Assembly: GCA_031315995.1 (NCBI GenBank)
Contig: JALDRG010000012.1
Location: forward strand, 62,001 to 126,000
Length of the DNA: 64,000 nucleotides
DNA from: Nitrospira sp.
GTDB lineage: Bacteria; Nitrospirota; Nitrospiria; Nitrospirales; Nitrospiraceae
Direction: 5' to 3'
Shown here: one piece after another, positions 37,360 through 45,841 of the stretch
Position numbering within the stretch: the first letter of the stretch is position 1
Layout of the letters: the number at the start of each line of letters is the position of its first letter
The notes under the pieces: model-generated
The model's input: only the letters and a program-made list of their open reading frames with translations
What the model was told of the DNA's origin: nothing
Database searches by the model: none
Program-made: the position numbers and the translations under genes

Positions 37360-38007
37360 TCATGATGAAAGTGTGTAGCCCTGCTCAGCGAGTGCGGCAC
37401 GCACCACCTCGGTGGGTAGCGCTCCGGTTCGAAGCAGGTGCGGGTGAGCGCGGGCATCGACAATGGTGGAGGCCGAGCCTCCCGGGGTGCGCCCTCCATC
37501 CAAAATCACATCCACCGCCGACCCCAGCATGCGCTGCACGGCGTCCGCTTGATCCAAGGGCGGTTCAGAGGATCGATTGGCGCTTGTCCCCGTGAGAGGA
37601 CCGGTATGCATCAACAAGCGGAGCAGGTGAGGGACGGGAGCGCACCGGATCCCGACCGTCCCGGTTCCGGCCGTCAACAGTGGCGACAGTCCTGGGGCCG
37701 CCGGAAACACGATGGTCAAGGGAGCAGGCCAAAACCGATCCATGAGGAACGCTGCAGCCGGAGGAATCGACCCGACCAATTCCGACAACTGGCTTCGATG
37801 CCCGATCAAGACCAGAATGGGCTTATCGGGCGGCCGACCTTTTATCGCGACCAGACGGCGTAAGGCCGCTTCATCGGTAGGACACACCGCCAATCCATAG
37901 TAGGTTTCAGTGGGAAGCGCGATCACGCCATGCGACGTCAACACCCGCTGAACTTCAGGCAGAATGGTGTCGCACGTCTTGTCGGTGAAGGGAAAAACAA
38001 GAGCCAT
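37360..38007 (-). CDS. L-threonylcarbamoyladenylate synthase (Sua5/YrdC/YciO family)
   Basis: The enzyme makes threonylcarbamoyl-AMP from threonine, bicarbonate and ATP for the t6A modification of ANN-decoding tRNAs. The 215-residue protein has a single YrdC domain with GVIALPTETYYGLA (27-40), IKGRPPDKPILVLI (54-67) and GPLTGTSANRSSEPP. It lacks the C-terminal Sua5 domain, so it is the short TsaC/YrdC form. It lies 27 bases after purD and 48 bases before the lipoprotein gene on the same strand. Confidence 0.9.
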   Translation of the reverse strand: MALVFPFTDKTCDTILPEVQRVLTSHGVIALPTETYYGLAVCPTDEAALRRLVAIKGRPPDKPILVLIGHRSQLSELVGSIPPAAAFLMDRFWPAPLTIVFPAAPGLSPLLTAGTGTVGIRCAPVPHLLRLLMHTGPLTGTSANRSSEPPLDQADAVQRMLGSAVDVILDGGRTPGGSASTIVDARAHPHLLRTGALPTEVVRAALAEQGYTLSS

Positions 38008-38034
38008 AGGATGGCCTCAGCATGAGGATCGGGG

Positions 38035-39306
38035 CTATCGGGGTAAGGCCCGGTGAGCAATGTCCGTTCGAAAATGTCGTCCGTCAAATCTGATCGCGGG
38101 CACGGCTTGGTAGACCTGCCCTCTGGCTTCAAGCAACGTAGGTCCCCATGCCGCCACGACCAACACTCTCCCACCCGCCGTCACGACACACCCAGATTCC
38201 CGCTTCGTCCCGGCATGAAAGACGGCAATTCGCGAGTCCATAGACGGAGTGGGTACGCCGTGTATGGGGAAACCGGTCTGATACGATCCTGGATAACCTG
38301 GTGACGTCAGCACCACACAGACAGCGGTGTCCGACCGCCATTCAACCGCGACTTGCTCCAGGCGATGCTCAACCACCGCCTCCATCACGTCTACCAAATC
38401 TGTTTTCAACAAGGGCAATACGACTTCTGTTTCAGGATCTCCCATGCGCGCATTGAATTCGAGCACATATGGAATCCCCTTCACGATCATGAGACCGGCA
38501 TAGAGCACGCCTTGAAAGGGACAACCCAGGCGCGCCAGCGCATCGACCGTCGGCTGGAGCACTTCCCGCGTGACCTGTGCACAAAGCGCAGGCGTCGCGA
38601 TAGGCGCCGGCGCATAGGCACCCATCCCGCCGGTATTGGGTCCGGTATCACCGTCCCCCACCCGCTTGTGATCCTGCGCCGGCACCATCGGAACGACGGT
38701 CTTTCCGTCCGTGAAGGCCATGATGGTCAACTCTTCGCCGTCGAGATACTCTTCAATCAGCACGCGATGCCCGGCTTCCCCGAAGACGGATTTTTCCATG
38801 GCATCGTGAACAGCCTGCCTGGCTTCCTCGCGCGTCGTGGCCACCACCACCCCTTTTCCCTGGGCGAGACCGTCGGCTTTTACGACAATGGGAACCGGCT
38901 GTTCGTCCAGATAGGCCAGCGCCTGTTCCATCTGTTCGAAGCTTCGGGACCGGGCGGTCGGAATTTGATTGGCCGCCATGATGTCTTTGGAGAAACTCTT
39001 GCTGGATTCCAGCCTGGCAGCGGCCTTCGTGGGACCGAATATCTTGAGCCGCGCTTTTCTGAACTCGTCCGCAATCCCCAGCGCCAACGGCGCTTCTGGG
39101 CCCACCACGGTCAGATCAATCTGTTCCTTGATAGCGAATGCCTTCAGCCCCTCGACGTCGTCGGCCTTGATCGGCACACAGATGGCCAGACTCTCGATGC
39201 CGGCGTTCCCCGGGGCACAAAAAATCTGCGGCGTCCGGGGACTTTGGGCGATCTTCCACACCATGGCATGTTCGCGCCCGCCACCACCGACCACAAGAAT
39301 CTTCAC
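38035..39306 (-). CDS. purD: phosphoribosylamine-glycine ligase (GAR synthetase)
   Basis: PurD joins glycine to phosphoribosylamine, the second step of purine synthesis. The 423-residue ATP-grasp protein starts MKILVVGGGGREHAMVWKIA. It has VGPEAPLALGIADEFR, KADGLAQGKGVVVA, GEELTIMAFTDGK and FNARMGDPETEVVLPLL, all canonical. The start is GTG at 39306. purH lies 198 bases upstream on the same strand, with an inverted-repeat element inserted between them. Confidence 0.97.
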   Translation of the reverse strand: MKILVVGGGGREHAMVWKIAQSPRTPQIFCAPGNAGIESLAICVPIKADDVEGLKAFAIKEQIDLTVVGPEAPLALGIADEFRKARLKIFGPTKAAARLESSKSFSKDIMAANQIPTARSRSFEQMEQALAYLDEQPVPIVVKADGLAQGKGVVVATTREEARQAVHDAMEKSVFGEAGHRVLIEEYLDGEELTIMAFTDGKTVVPMVPAQDHKRVGDGDTGPNTGGMGAYAPAPIATPALCAQVTREVLQPTVDALARLGCPFQGVLYAGLMIVKGIPYVLEFNARMGDPETEVVLPLLKTDLVDVMEAVVEHRLEQVAVEWRSDTAVCVVLTSPGYPGSYQTGFPIHGVPTPSMDSRIAVFHAGTKRESGCVVTAGGRVLVVAAWGPTLLEARGQVYQAVPAIRFDGRHFRTDIAHRALPR

Positions 39307-39389
39307 AGTTCAACCTTTACATGAAGCGATAAAGGATGGCGGTACATCCCATATGTGGATTTCGCATGAGCCTGCCCTTGAGGCGAATC

Positions 39390-39494
39390 AAAATGGTCAT
39401 TCAGCAAGGCCCGAGGGAATCCAGGCGTCGAGGCGTACCCTTCTAGGTACGTTGAGACGAATGGACGACCGAGAACGAAGCTGATGGCCATTTT
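39390..39494. repeat. 105-base inverted-repeat element between purD and purH
   Basis: The left end AAAATGGTCATTCAGC (39390-39405) is matched in inverse by GCTGATGGCCATTTT at 39480-39494, with one substitution and one extra base. At the centre CGTACC and GGTACG pair around CTTCTA. The whole unit could fold into one long imperfect hairpin. It has no coding capacity and looks like a REP- or MITE-type element. From memory it resembles repeats scattered between Nitrospira genes; not checked. Confidence 0.7.
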
Positions 39495-39504
39495 CAGACG
39501 CCGA

Positions 39505-41058
39505 CTAGTGACGGAAGTGGCGCATGCCCGTCAGTATCATCGCCATCCCATGTTCATCCACCGCTTTGGTCACCTCCGGATCACGAATCGAGCCGCCGGG
39601 CTGAATCACACAGGTAATCCCGGCTTCCGCGGCCGCGTCAATGCCGTCACGGAAGGGAAAGAACGCGTCAGAGGCCATCACGCACCCCTTGACCGGCGAC
39701 TGGGCTTTCATGACGGCCAACTTCACCGAGTCCACCCGACTCATTTGCCCCGCGCCGATACCTACGATCTCACCGGGACGGCCATAGATGATGGCGTTCG
39801 ACTTCACATGTTTACAGACGACCCAGGCAAACGCACAGGCCGCATATTCTTCGTCGGTCGGCTTCCGTGACGTCGGAACGGCCAGTGACTTGATGTTCTG
39901 AATCACGCCCAAATCACGCTCCTGCACGATCAATCCGCCGACCAACTTCTTCAGGTCGTACCCTTCGGCCGTCGCCTTGCTCAGCGGTCCCACGTCCAAG
40001 AGGCGGATGTCTTTTTTGCGCTTGAGCTCAGCCAAGGCGTCCTCGGCAAAACCCGGCGCGATGACGACTTCCACAAAGGTCGAGGTGATTTCTTTTGCCG
40101 CCGTCAGATCGACCGGACGATTGAAGGCAATCACCCCGCCGAACGCCGACACGGGATCGGTCGCGCGAGCCTTGACATAGGCCTCGACCGGCGTGTTGCC
40201 CAGGGCGCAGCCGCAGGGGTTATTGTGCTTGATGATCGCCACGGCGGTCTGGTCGAACTCCTTCACGAGTTCGAGCGCCGAATTCGAATCGAGGAAATTA
40301 TTGTAGGACATGGCCTTGCCGTGCAGAATTTTTCCGCGCGACACCGCCGGCTCCTTCGCATTCATGTCGCGGTAGAAGGCTCCTTGCTGGTGAGGATTTT
40401 CTCCGTACCGCAGGGTTTCCACCCGCTCGAACTGCAGCGAGAGGATGGCGGGAAATTTGATGTCGTTCCCACGCACCTGCTTTTCAAGATAGCTCGCGAT
40501 CAGACTGTCGTACCGAGCGGTGTGCTGAAACACTTTCATCGCCAGTTCGCGACGTAACTCAGCCGTAACCGAGCCAGCCGTTAAAGCCTCCAGCACGCGG
40601 CCGTAATCGGTTGGATCCACCAGCACCAGCACATCTTCATGATTCTTCGCCGCGGAGCGCAACATCGACGGTCCACCGATATCGATGTTTTCAATGGCCT
40701 CTTCGAACGGGCAATTGGGTTTCGCGATCGTCGATTCAAACGGATACAAGTTCACCACCACGACGTCGATGTTGCCGATGCCGTGTTGCTGCATCTGCGC
40801 CACATGGTCGGCAACCCGGCGGCGGCCAAGAAGTCCGCCATGAATTTTTGGATGCAAGGTTTTCACGCGCCCGTCCAGGATCTCCGGAGACCCCGTATAG
40901 GCGGCCACGTCGGTGACTGACACGCCCGCCTCGCGTAATGCCTTGGCGGTTCCGCCGGTGGACAGCACTTCGGCGCCCAGGGCCGCCAGCCCTTTCGCCA
41001 TTTCAACGACTCCGGTCTTGTCGGAAACACTGATCAGTGCCCGCGCAATGCTGGCCAT
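39505..41058 (-). CDS. purH: bifunctional AICAR formyltransferase/IMP cyclohydrolase
   Basis: PurH performs the last two steps of IMP synthesis. The 517-residue protein has the MGS-like IMP cyclohydrolase domain (about 1-200: [32 protein letters not shown]) and the AICAR transformylase domain (about 210-517: [14 protein letters not shown] and [12 protein letters not shown], which holds the catalytic Lys-His pair). It ends GMRHFRH as usual. The ATG at 41058 is preceded by AAGGAG; an ATG five codons upstream overlaps that site. Confidence 0.97.
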   Translation of the reverse strand: MASIARALISVSDKTGVVEMAKGLAALGAEVLSTGGTAKALREAGVSVTDVAAYTGSPEILDGRVKTLHPKIHGGLLGRRRVADHVAQMQQHGIGNIDVVVVNLYPFESTIAKPNCPFEEAIENIDIGGPSMLRSAAKNHEDVLVLVDPTDYGRVLEALTAGSVTAELRRELAMKVFQHTARYDSLIASYLEKQVRGNDIKFPAILSLQFERVETLRYGENPHQQGAFYRDMNAKEPAVSRGKILHGKAMSYNNFLDSNSALELVKEFDQTAVAIIKHNNPCGCALGNTPVEAYVKARATDPVSAFGGVIAFNRPVDLTAAKEITSTFVEVVIAPGFAEDALAELKRKKDIRLLDVGPLSKATAEGYDLKKLVGGLIVQERDLGVIQNIKSLAVPTSRKPTDEEYAACAFAWVVCKHVKSNAIIYGRPGEIVGIGAGQMSRVDSVKLAVMKAQSPVKGCVMASDAFFPFRDGIDAAAEAGITCVIQPGGSIRDPEVTKAVDEHGMAMILTGMRHFRH

Positions 41059-41125
41059 GATGAACTCCTTCAACTATTGATATCGTGTGGGTGGGAAACC
41101 ATCAACTAGACGAAAAGCGCCGTGA

Positions 41126-41155
41126 CAATACCAGATGCTTCCAGGCCACTGCAAG
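41126..41155 (-). promoter_or_regulatory. possible purH promoter, TTGCAG-18-TATTGT (minus strand)
   Basis: On the minus strand TTGCAG (41155-41150) and TATTGT (41131-41126) are 18 bases apart, each with two mismatches to consensus. The start would be near 41119, about 60 bases before purH. A weak prediction. Confidence 0.3.
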
Positions 41156-41185
41156 CCGACCAGGGTCGATCCCGACGGACCTGCA

Positions 41186-41341
41186 TCACGACGCCTCCTG
41201 ACTCGGGAGAACCCGACCATACTGAAGAATCCAGGCTAGCATGAGTTCTGGCGATGTGATACCCTTCCGGCGATAGCGATGCGACAACGTGAGGTGACGC
41301 ATCAAGTTAATCAAGTAACACTCGAAGTCTTCAAACGACAC
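41186..41341 (-). CDS. possible 51-residue protein, unknown
   Basis: A GTG-initiated frame of 51 codons encodes a mixed acidic, basic and hydrophobic sequence (SFEDFECYLINLMRHLTL, then HRYRRKGITSPELMLAWILQ and YGRVLPSQEAS) that looks more like a small folded helical protein than random translation. The frame is open upstream to a stop at about 41395 without a better start. The Shine-Dalgarno is weak (GGTGGG). It is oriented like purH, 127 bases upstream of it. I do not recognise a family. Confidence 0.4.
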   Translation of the reverse strand: MSFEDFECYLINLMRHLTLSHRYRRKGITSPELMLAWILQYGRVLPSQEAS

Positions 41342-41403
41342 CAGCCCACCGGCGACTCGATGCCGTAGCGGGGCCTCGTGCCTGAGACGTTAAAGGCTTG
41401 CGC

Positions 41404-42297
41404 ATGTCGCGCGGAATCATTTTCGGCGTAGGACTCTTCGCACTCACATTGCTGGCGTTTCTTTGTATCCCTCGACACCTGCCGGTGACGCCGTCGGCGA
41501 GTGCGCACCCCGCGTTCAGTGCCCACATCGAAAACGGCCAACTCACACTCGCCGGCGCGGTAGGGAGCGAAGAATCGAAAGTCGCAGCGGTATCCCGCGC
41601 GCAGGAACTGGCGAAGGGCCTCAGACTACGCGTCGAGGACAACCTCGACGTCATCCAAGACGGCACAGCGGCAGGATGGGAAGCCGCCCTCCCCGCGCTC
41701 ATCGCCCTAGCCGCCACACTCCAGCATCAGCGCGCCACTGTCTCCCTGTCGGGCAAGACGGTCACTGTGAAGGGCGCAGTCGCAAGCGCGGACGCAAAAG
41801 CCAAACTCCTCCATGACGTCGGTGCTCTGCTTGGAACCTCCATACATGTGCAGGAGCAGATCACTGTCTCGTCGGCGATGCCCGCAGGTCTTCCTCCGGG
41901 ACAGTCGGCAATAAGCCCGCACCCCTCCCGCGCCCAGGTGCAAACCGGGCTGGATGAGCTACTCCGGGGCGAACACATCATGTTCGAAAGCAACAGCGCC
42001 GTGCTCACCTCGAAGGGACGAGCCGTCGTCGACAAAATCATTCCGGCGCTTCAACGAGCCCCCGACGCGGCGATCGAAATCGGCGGCCATACCGATTCGT
42101 ACGGCGATCCGGATTACAATCTCCAACTGAGCCGCGCGCGAGCGGAAGCCGTCCGACAATATTTGGTCGAACATGCGGTGAGCAATCGGTTGACCGCCGT
42201 CGGCTACGGATCGACACGCCCCCTAAGCCCGGAGCGGACGCGCGCCGCGTCCAAGAAGAACCGGCGGATTGAATTTCGAGTGAAAGAGGAACGGTGA
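41404..42297 (+). CDS. OmpA-domain membrane protein with BON-like repeats
   Basis: The 297-residue protein has one N-terminal membrane helix (about 4-22). Two similar segments follow that look like BON or OmpATb repeats (FSAHIENGQLTLAGAVGSEE, about 37-56, and VSLSGKTVTVKGAVASADAK, about 113-132). The C-terminal OmpA/MotB domain (about 185-297) contains the peptidoglycan-binding motifs IEIGGHTDSYGDPDYNLQLS and SRARAEAVRQYLVEH. It probably links the inner membrane to the cell wall. A TTG two codons upstream is an alternative start. The next gene begins four bases after the stop, so the two are co-transcribed. Confidence 0.82.
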   Translation: MSRGIIFGVGLFALTLLAFLCIPRHLPVTPSASAHPAFSAHIENGQLTLAGAVGSEESKVAAVSRAQELAKGLRLRVEDNLDVIQDGTAAGWEAALPALIALAATLQHQRATVSLSGKTVTVKGAVASADAKAKLLHDVGALLGTSIHVQEQITVSSAMPAGLPPGQSAISPHPSRAQVQTGLDELLRGEHIMFESNSAVLTSKGRAVVDKIIPALQRAPDAAIEIGGHTDSYGDPDYNLQLSRARAEAVRQYLVEHAVSNRLTAVGYGSTRPLSPERTRAASKKNRRIEFRVKEER

Positions 42298-42301
42298 ACC
42301 T

Positions 42302-43555
42302 ATGGGAGCGATGATTCTGCAAATGGTGGGGTGCTTACTGGTGGCGGCGACCATCGGATTGATGATGGGCTGGCTGCTGCGCAGTTTTGCGACATCTGAA
42401 AAGCGCCAGCAACTGTCCGAAATCGCGACCAGACTCCGTGGGCGAGAGCATGAATTGGACACCCTGAACCATGAGTTGAAGGTGCGCACCTCGGCCGTGC
42501 AGATGCTCGAAGGCAAAATGATCACGTCCGAAGCGGCGCTCAAAGATTTGACCGCCGACCTCGCCACGAAGGTCGAACAACTCACGGCCCTGCAGGCGGA
42601 CCTGCGCGAAAAAGGCGTGCGCCTGCATGCCGCCGAACGGGAGCGAGATACCCTCCGGCGCGAGGTCGAAGCGGCCGAAACGAATATTCAGGCGAAGGCA
42701 GCAGGCTTCGCCGAAATGCAGGCACAGATGGAAAACGCCGAAGACGTCCTGATCAGCCGTGATCAGGAAATCGCCACCCTAAAAACGTGGGTCGAGCAGT
42801 TGGCGCCGAAGGATGCCGAGATCGCCAAGCTGCGAGCGCGCATCGAAGAACTGGAACCGTTTCTGGAGAAATGTCGCCGTGTGGAGCGCGAACAGGAACA
42901 GGAGAGAGCTCGCGCCTCGGCCGCGCAGCGAGGCAAGGAGCAGGAGCTCGCTCAAACCCAGGCGCGCGTCAGAGACATCGAGATGGATCTCGCCCGACTA
43001 CAGGCGCAAAATCAAGCAGACCTCACCCGGTTCGGAGAGACGCTGCAAGAACGAGACGCGGAGATTCAGCGGCTGCGGGGCATAGTCACCGAGTTGGAAA
43101 TGTTTCGTGGCGAAGTAGAAAAGAAAGATCTCGCGCTCCGCGAGGCAGAGGAGCGCCGGGTTATGGATGTCACCGAGCGGGAGGAAGAAATCGGCGCGCT
43201 CCGCAAGCGATTGGTCGAGTATCGTGTGGCCCAGCGATTTAGCGCACAGTCCAAGTCGACGTCCGGGGCAAAAGAATCGGTCTCACACAGCATTCCAGCC
43301 GCGGGACAGGGCACCGGCAAAGATCGCCCGGCGCAGAAGGACGATCTCAAACAAATCCACGGAATCGGGCCGGTGATGGAGAGCGGGCTCAATCGCATGG
43401 GCATGTTCACGTTTCGGCAGATCGCCGAGTGGAAGGATCAGGACGTCGAGCACATGGCGTCGGAACTCAACACGTTCCCCGACCGCATCCGCCACGACGA
43501 TTGGATCGCCGGCGCCAAGGAACAGCACTTCCTCAAGTACGGAGAAGAACTGTAG
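42302..43555 (+). CDS. membrane-anchored coiled-coil protein with C-terminal helix-hairpin-helix domain
   Basis: The 417-residue protein has a membrane helix at about 4-26, a long Glu/Arg/Gln-rich coiled coil (about 30-310), a short Ser/Gly-rich linker, and a C-terminal domain (347-417). The last starts DDLKQIHGIGPVMESGLNRM and continues with FRQIAEW and FPDRIRHDDWI. This domain matches the H3TH-type module (COG3743-like) found fused to ribosomal L21 and NuoE-like proteins; its function is uncertain. Coupling with the OmpA-like gene suggests an envelope role, such as organising nucleoid or cell wall, but this is inference. Confidence 0.75.
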   Translation: MGAMILQMVGCLLVAATIGLMMGWLLRSFATSEKRQQLSEIATRLRGREHELDTLNHELKVRTSAVQMLEGKMITSEAALKDLTADLATKVEQLTALQADLREKGVRLHAAERERDTLRREVEAAETNIQAKAAGFAEMQAQMENAEDVLISRDQEIATLKTWVEQLAPKDAEIAKLRARIEELEPFLEKCRRVEREQEQERARASAAQRGKEQELAQTQARVRDIEMDLARLQAQNQADLTRFGETLQERDAEIQRLRGIVTELEMFRGEVEKKDLALREAEERRVMDVTEREEEIGALRKRLVEYRVAQRFSAQSKSTSGAKESVSHSIPAAGQGTGKDRPAQKDDLKQIHGIGPVMESGLNRMGMFTFRQIAEWKDQDVEHMASELNTFPDRIRHDDWIAGAKEQHFLKYGEEL

Positions 43556-43797
43556 CAGCACTCCCACCGACCGGATATCTATGCATCCTGTTTCTCGACC
43601 ACTTTTTCCTTCTCAACGGGTCTCGTACATCGTCTCCAAATTCGCCCCCTCCCCTCACCGCAGGGAAGCACTTCGATCAGATCGTGTCCTGCCTCAGACA
43701 ATCATACTGTCAGATCATGCGGGTGGTCGAACGGTCGTAATGAGAGAACAAGCTGGAGTGATCTTCTAGTTAGGCTGAGAACGAACGTCGCGGGAAT

Positions 43798-44064
43798 CTA
43801 GGTACGAATCGTACGGCGGCGCAATGTGACAGTGCCGGCCTTCGCATCGAGACGGACGAGAAAATGATCGAGGAGTTCTTGCAGATTCATGCGCGCGTGG
43901 GTCGCCGTGAGTTGCACCTCGGCAACAAACTGACCCGCACCAGCCAGAGGCCGCCATCCCATCCGAATGCCATCCTTCAGCTCAGCGGCGACCACAGGCA
44001 TCATGGCTAAAATACGCCCTTCGCTATCGTGCACGATGTGATACCGCTTTCGCATCGGCTTCAT
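43798..44064 (-). CDS. small protein of unknown function
   Basis: The 88-residue soluble protein (MKPMRKRYHIVHDSEGRILA at its start) has a beta-rich pattern with AELKDGIRMGWRPLAGAGQ and ends RRRTIRT. No signal peptide, metal site or known domain was seen. Its ATG overlaps the stop of the upstream gene (44061-44393), so the two are translationally coupled and probably work together. Confidence 0.6.
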   Translation of the reverse strand: MKPMRKRYHIVHDSEGRILAMMPVVAAELKDGIRMGWRPLAGAGQFVAEVQLTATHARMNLQELLDHFLVRLDAKAGTVTLRRRTIRT

Positions 44065-44393
44065 CGGGCAGGCGCCGCAACCATCCGCGGACGGAACGTC
44101 GCACTGTCACGACCAGGGTTACGCCAGGTGGCGAGCCAATTAGTGCTGGCGGGGCCAGGCGACATACGGCGTTCTCGAACCGGCCGTTGCGCAACGATTT
44201 CGATCGTCGCTGCGGGAACGGGGCGATCAGGACGCACGTCGGTGTATTCCGGCACGGCACTCATCCAATACCAACGATCCGGCTCGATCAACGAATGCCC
44301 GTTGCCATCGACGACCCAATGCAGCAGGGTCACCTCGACACCAGGAGCCACAACAATTTCCGGCCATGTATACACATCTACGGTCACGCCCAT
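44061..44393 (-). CDS. small protein of unknown function, coupled to the next gene
   Basis: The 110-residue protein begins MGVTVDVYTWPEIVVAPGVE and contains LLHWVVDGNGHSLIEPDRWY, then an Arg/Pro-rich C-terminal part. The ATG at 44393 is chosen because GAGGAGGG lies upstream; the longer frame adds a basic stretch that reads through the ribosome site. No membrane segment or family was recognised. It overlaps the following gene by four bases. Confidence 0.55.
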   Translation of the reverse strand: MGVTVDVYTWPEIVVAPGVEVTLLHWVVDGNGHSLIEPDRWYWMSAVPEYTDVRPDRPVPAATIEIVAQRPVRERRMSPGPASTNWLATWRNPGRDSATFRPRMVAAPAR

Positions 44394-44507
44394 ACCTTCT
44401 TCCCTCCTCACGCCGGCGAGTATACCCAGCACCCGTGAACGCGTCAAACGAGACCGCATGACTCAATCACACAGCCCTCTATCCATCCTCTCCACTGTGC
44501 CCCACCC

Positions 44508-45692
44508 TCACTCGTCGAGACTCGGACGAACAAGAAACGGTCCATAGACTAGGGCGAACAGCACATAGGCGCCGCTCCAGGCCGCCGCCGCCGAGCCCAG
44601 CACCAGATTGGTCGCCAGACCGGTGCTCGGCCCGAAGACCCGCAGCATCGCGCCGAGGATCACCAGAACATAGATAAACACTGTCGCAGGCCCGGCATGC
44701 CGAGGGCGCCCCGTATGTCCCAAACTCGCGCGCGTCATCACCGCCAACGTCATCAGTCCGACGGCGCCCGTGGTCAGTGCGTGTACCGCGTCTTCCGTCG
44801 CAAGCCCTTTGCCCAATAGGGCGCAACCCAACACCAGCATCGACAAGGCGAGCCAGGCATAGCCCAGATGCAGGCTCAGCACGAGTGGTTCGCGCCACGT
44901 GAGCCACCCATACCAGCGCGACAGGCGAGCGAAATTGACGAACCCGGCCGCGACCAGCCCCCAGCCGGTTGTCAGCGCCTGCGGTTGCGCGGTCCAGGCC
45001 ACCACCGCCATACCCACCAAGAGCAGCGAGAACCCGTCGAAACGGGAGAACGGCGCAGGCCGCTCTCTGCTTCCCTGACCTGCCAAGACCTCCCTGGTGA
45101 AATTCGGTGTGAGCCGTCCGCCGATGAAGGTCAGCAGGACCATGTCCAGTCCAAGCGCCATACGCACAGCAAGGTCCGTGTCCGCGCCGTTCAAGGCCAG
45201 GACATGAAAGGTGATATTGGCAACCGCGTACAGGCTGATCACCACCCCCACCGGCGCATGGCTCCAGCTATTTCCAGCGGCGAGTTCTCGCCAGAGCAGG
45301 CCGGCCAATGCGACGAGAAAGGCTCCGTCCACGAACGCGGACAGCAGAGGCGCACCCAACGGAATCGCCATCACCACACGTCCGGCACACCAGAGGGTGG
45401 CGAGCAGCATCAGCTCGCGGCCTTGGATCGCCGGACGGTCCGTCCAGTTGGGCACCGCCGTGAGCAGGAACCCGGCGATCACCGCGGGGAGAAAACCGAA
45501 GAGCATCTCATGCACATGCCAGTCCCGGGCGGCGGAGATCACGACCGCATCCCCCACCTCACCCAGCATCACCACCCAGGCGGGAACGGCCAGGCCGGCA
45601 AATAGCGCCGCGCCAAGGAAAAACGGTCGGAATCCGTAGGAAAATAGCGCCGGCCCTCGAGAGGCTGCGCCCTGTATCATTCCATTACTCAT
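44508..45692 (-). CDS. nnrS: NnrS family multi-pass membrane protein
   Basis: The 394-residue protein has about twelve membrane segments and the NnrS hallmarks: FSYGFRPFFLGAALFAGL, RDWHVHEMLFGFLPAVIAGF and LTAVPNWTDRP near the N-terminus. NnrS is a haem- and copper-containing protein linked to nitric oxide tolerance and denitrification regulons, which fits a nitrogen-oxidising organism exposed to NO. The ATG at 45692 is preceded by GGAGG at a slightly long distance; an in-frame ATG at 45722 is the alternative. No NO reductase gene is adjacent. Confidence 0.87.
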   Translation of the reverse strand: MSNGMIQGAASRGPALFSYGFRPFFLGAALFAGLAVPAWVVMLGEVGDAVVISAARDWHVHEMLFGFLPAVIAGFLLTAVPNWTDRPAIQGRELMLLATLWCAGRVVMAIPLGAPLLSAFVDGAFLVALAGLLWRELAAGNSWSHAPVGVVISLYAVANITFHVLALNGADTDLAVRMALGLDMVLLTFIGGRLTPNFTREVLAGQGSRERPAPFSRFDGFSLLLVGMAVVAWTAQPQALTTGWGLVAAGFVNFARLSRWYGWLTWREPLVLSLHLGYAWLALSMLVLGCALLGKGLATEDAVHALTTGAVGLMTLAVMTRASLGHTGRPRHAGPATVFIYVLVILGAMLRVFGPSTGLATNLVLGSAAAAWSGAYVLFALVYGPFLVRPSLDE

Positions 45693-45841
45693 CGCCGCAC
45701 CATCCTCCATACTCGCCGGCATCGGTCGTCACCGTGTACCTTTCACGCGACTGCCATAGTAATACAACGAACTGAGCCATTTCTCGTCGAGAACGCGAGC
45801 GCAATTCGACAGGAATATGGCAGAGAAACCGGCGACAAGCG

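Larger units (their letters stand above)
41059..41403. other. 345-base gap between purH and the OmpA-like gene
   Basis: It holds a possible minus-strand purH promoter (41126-41155) and a short minus-strand open frame (41186-41341) described separately. No terminator or RNA gene was recognised. The promoter of the divergent OmpA-like gene was not found. Confidence 0.4.
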
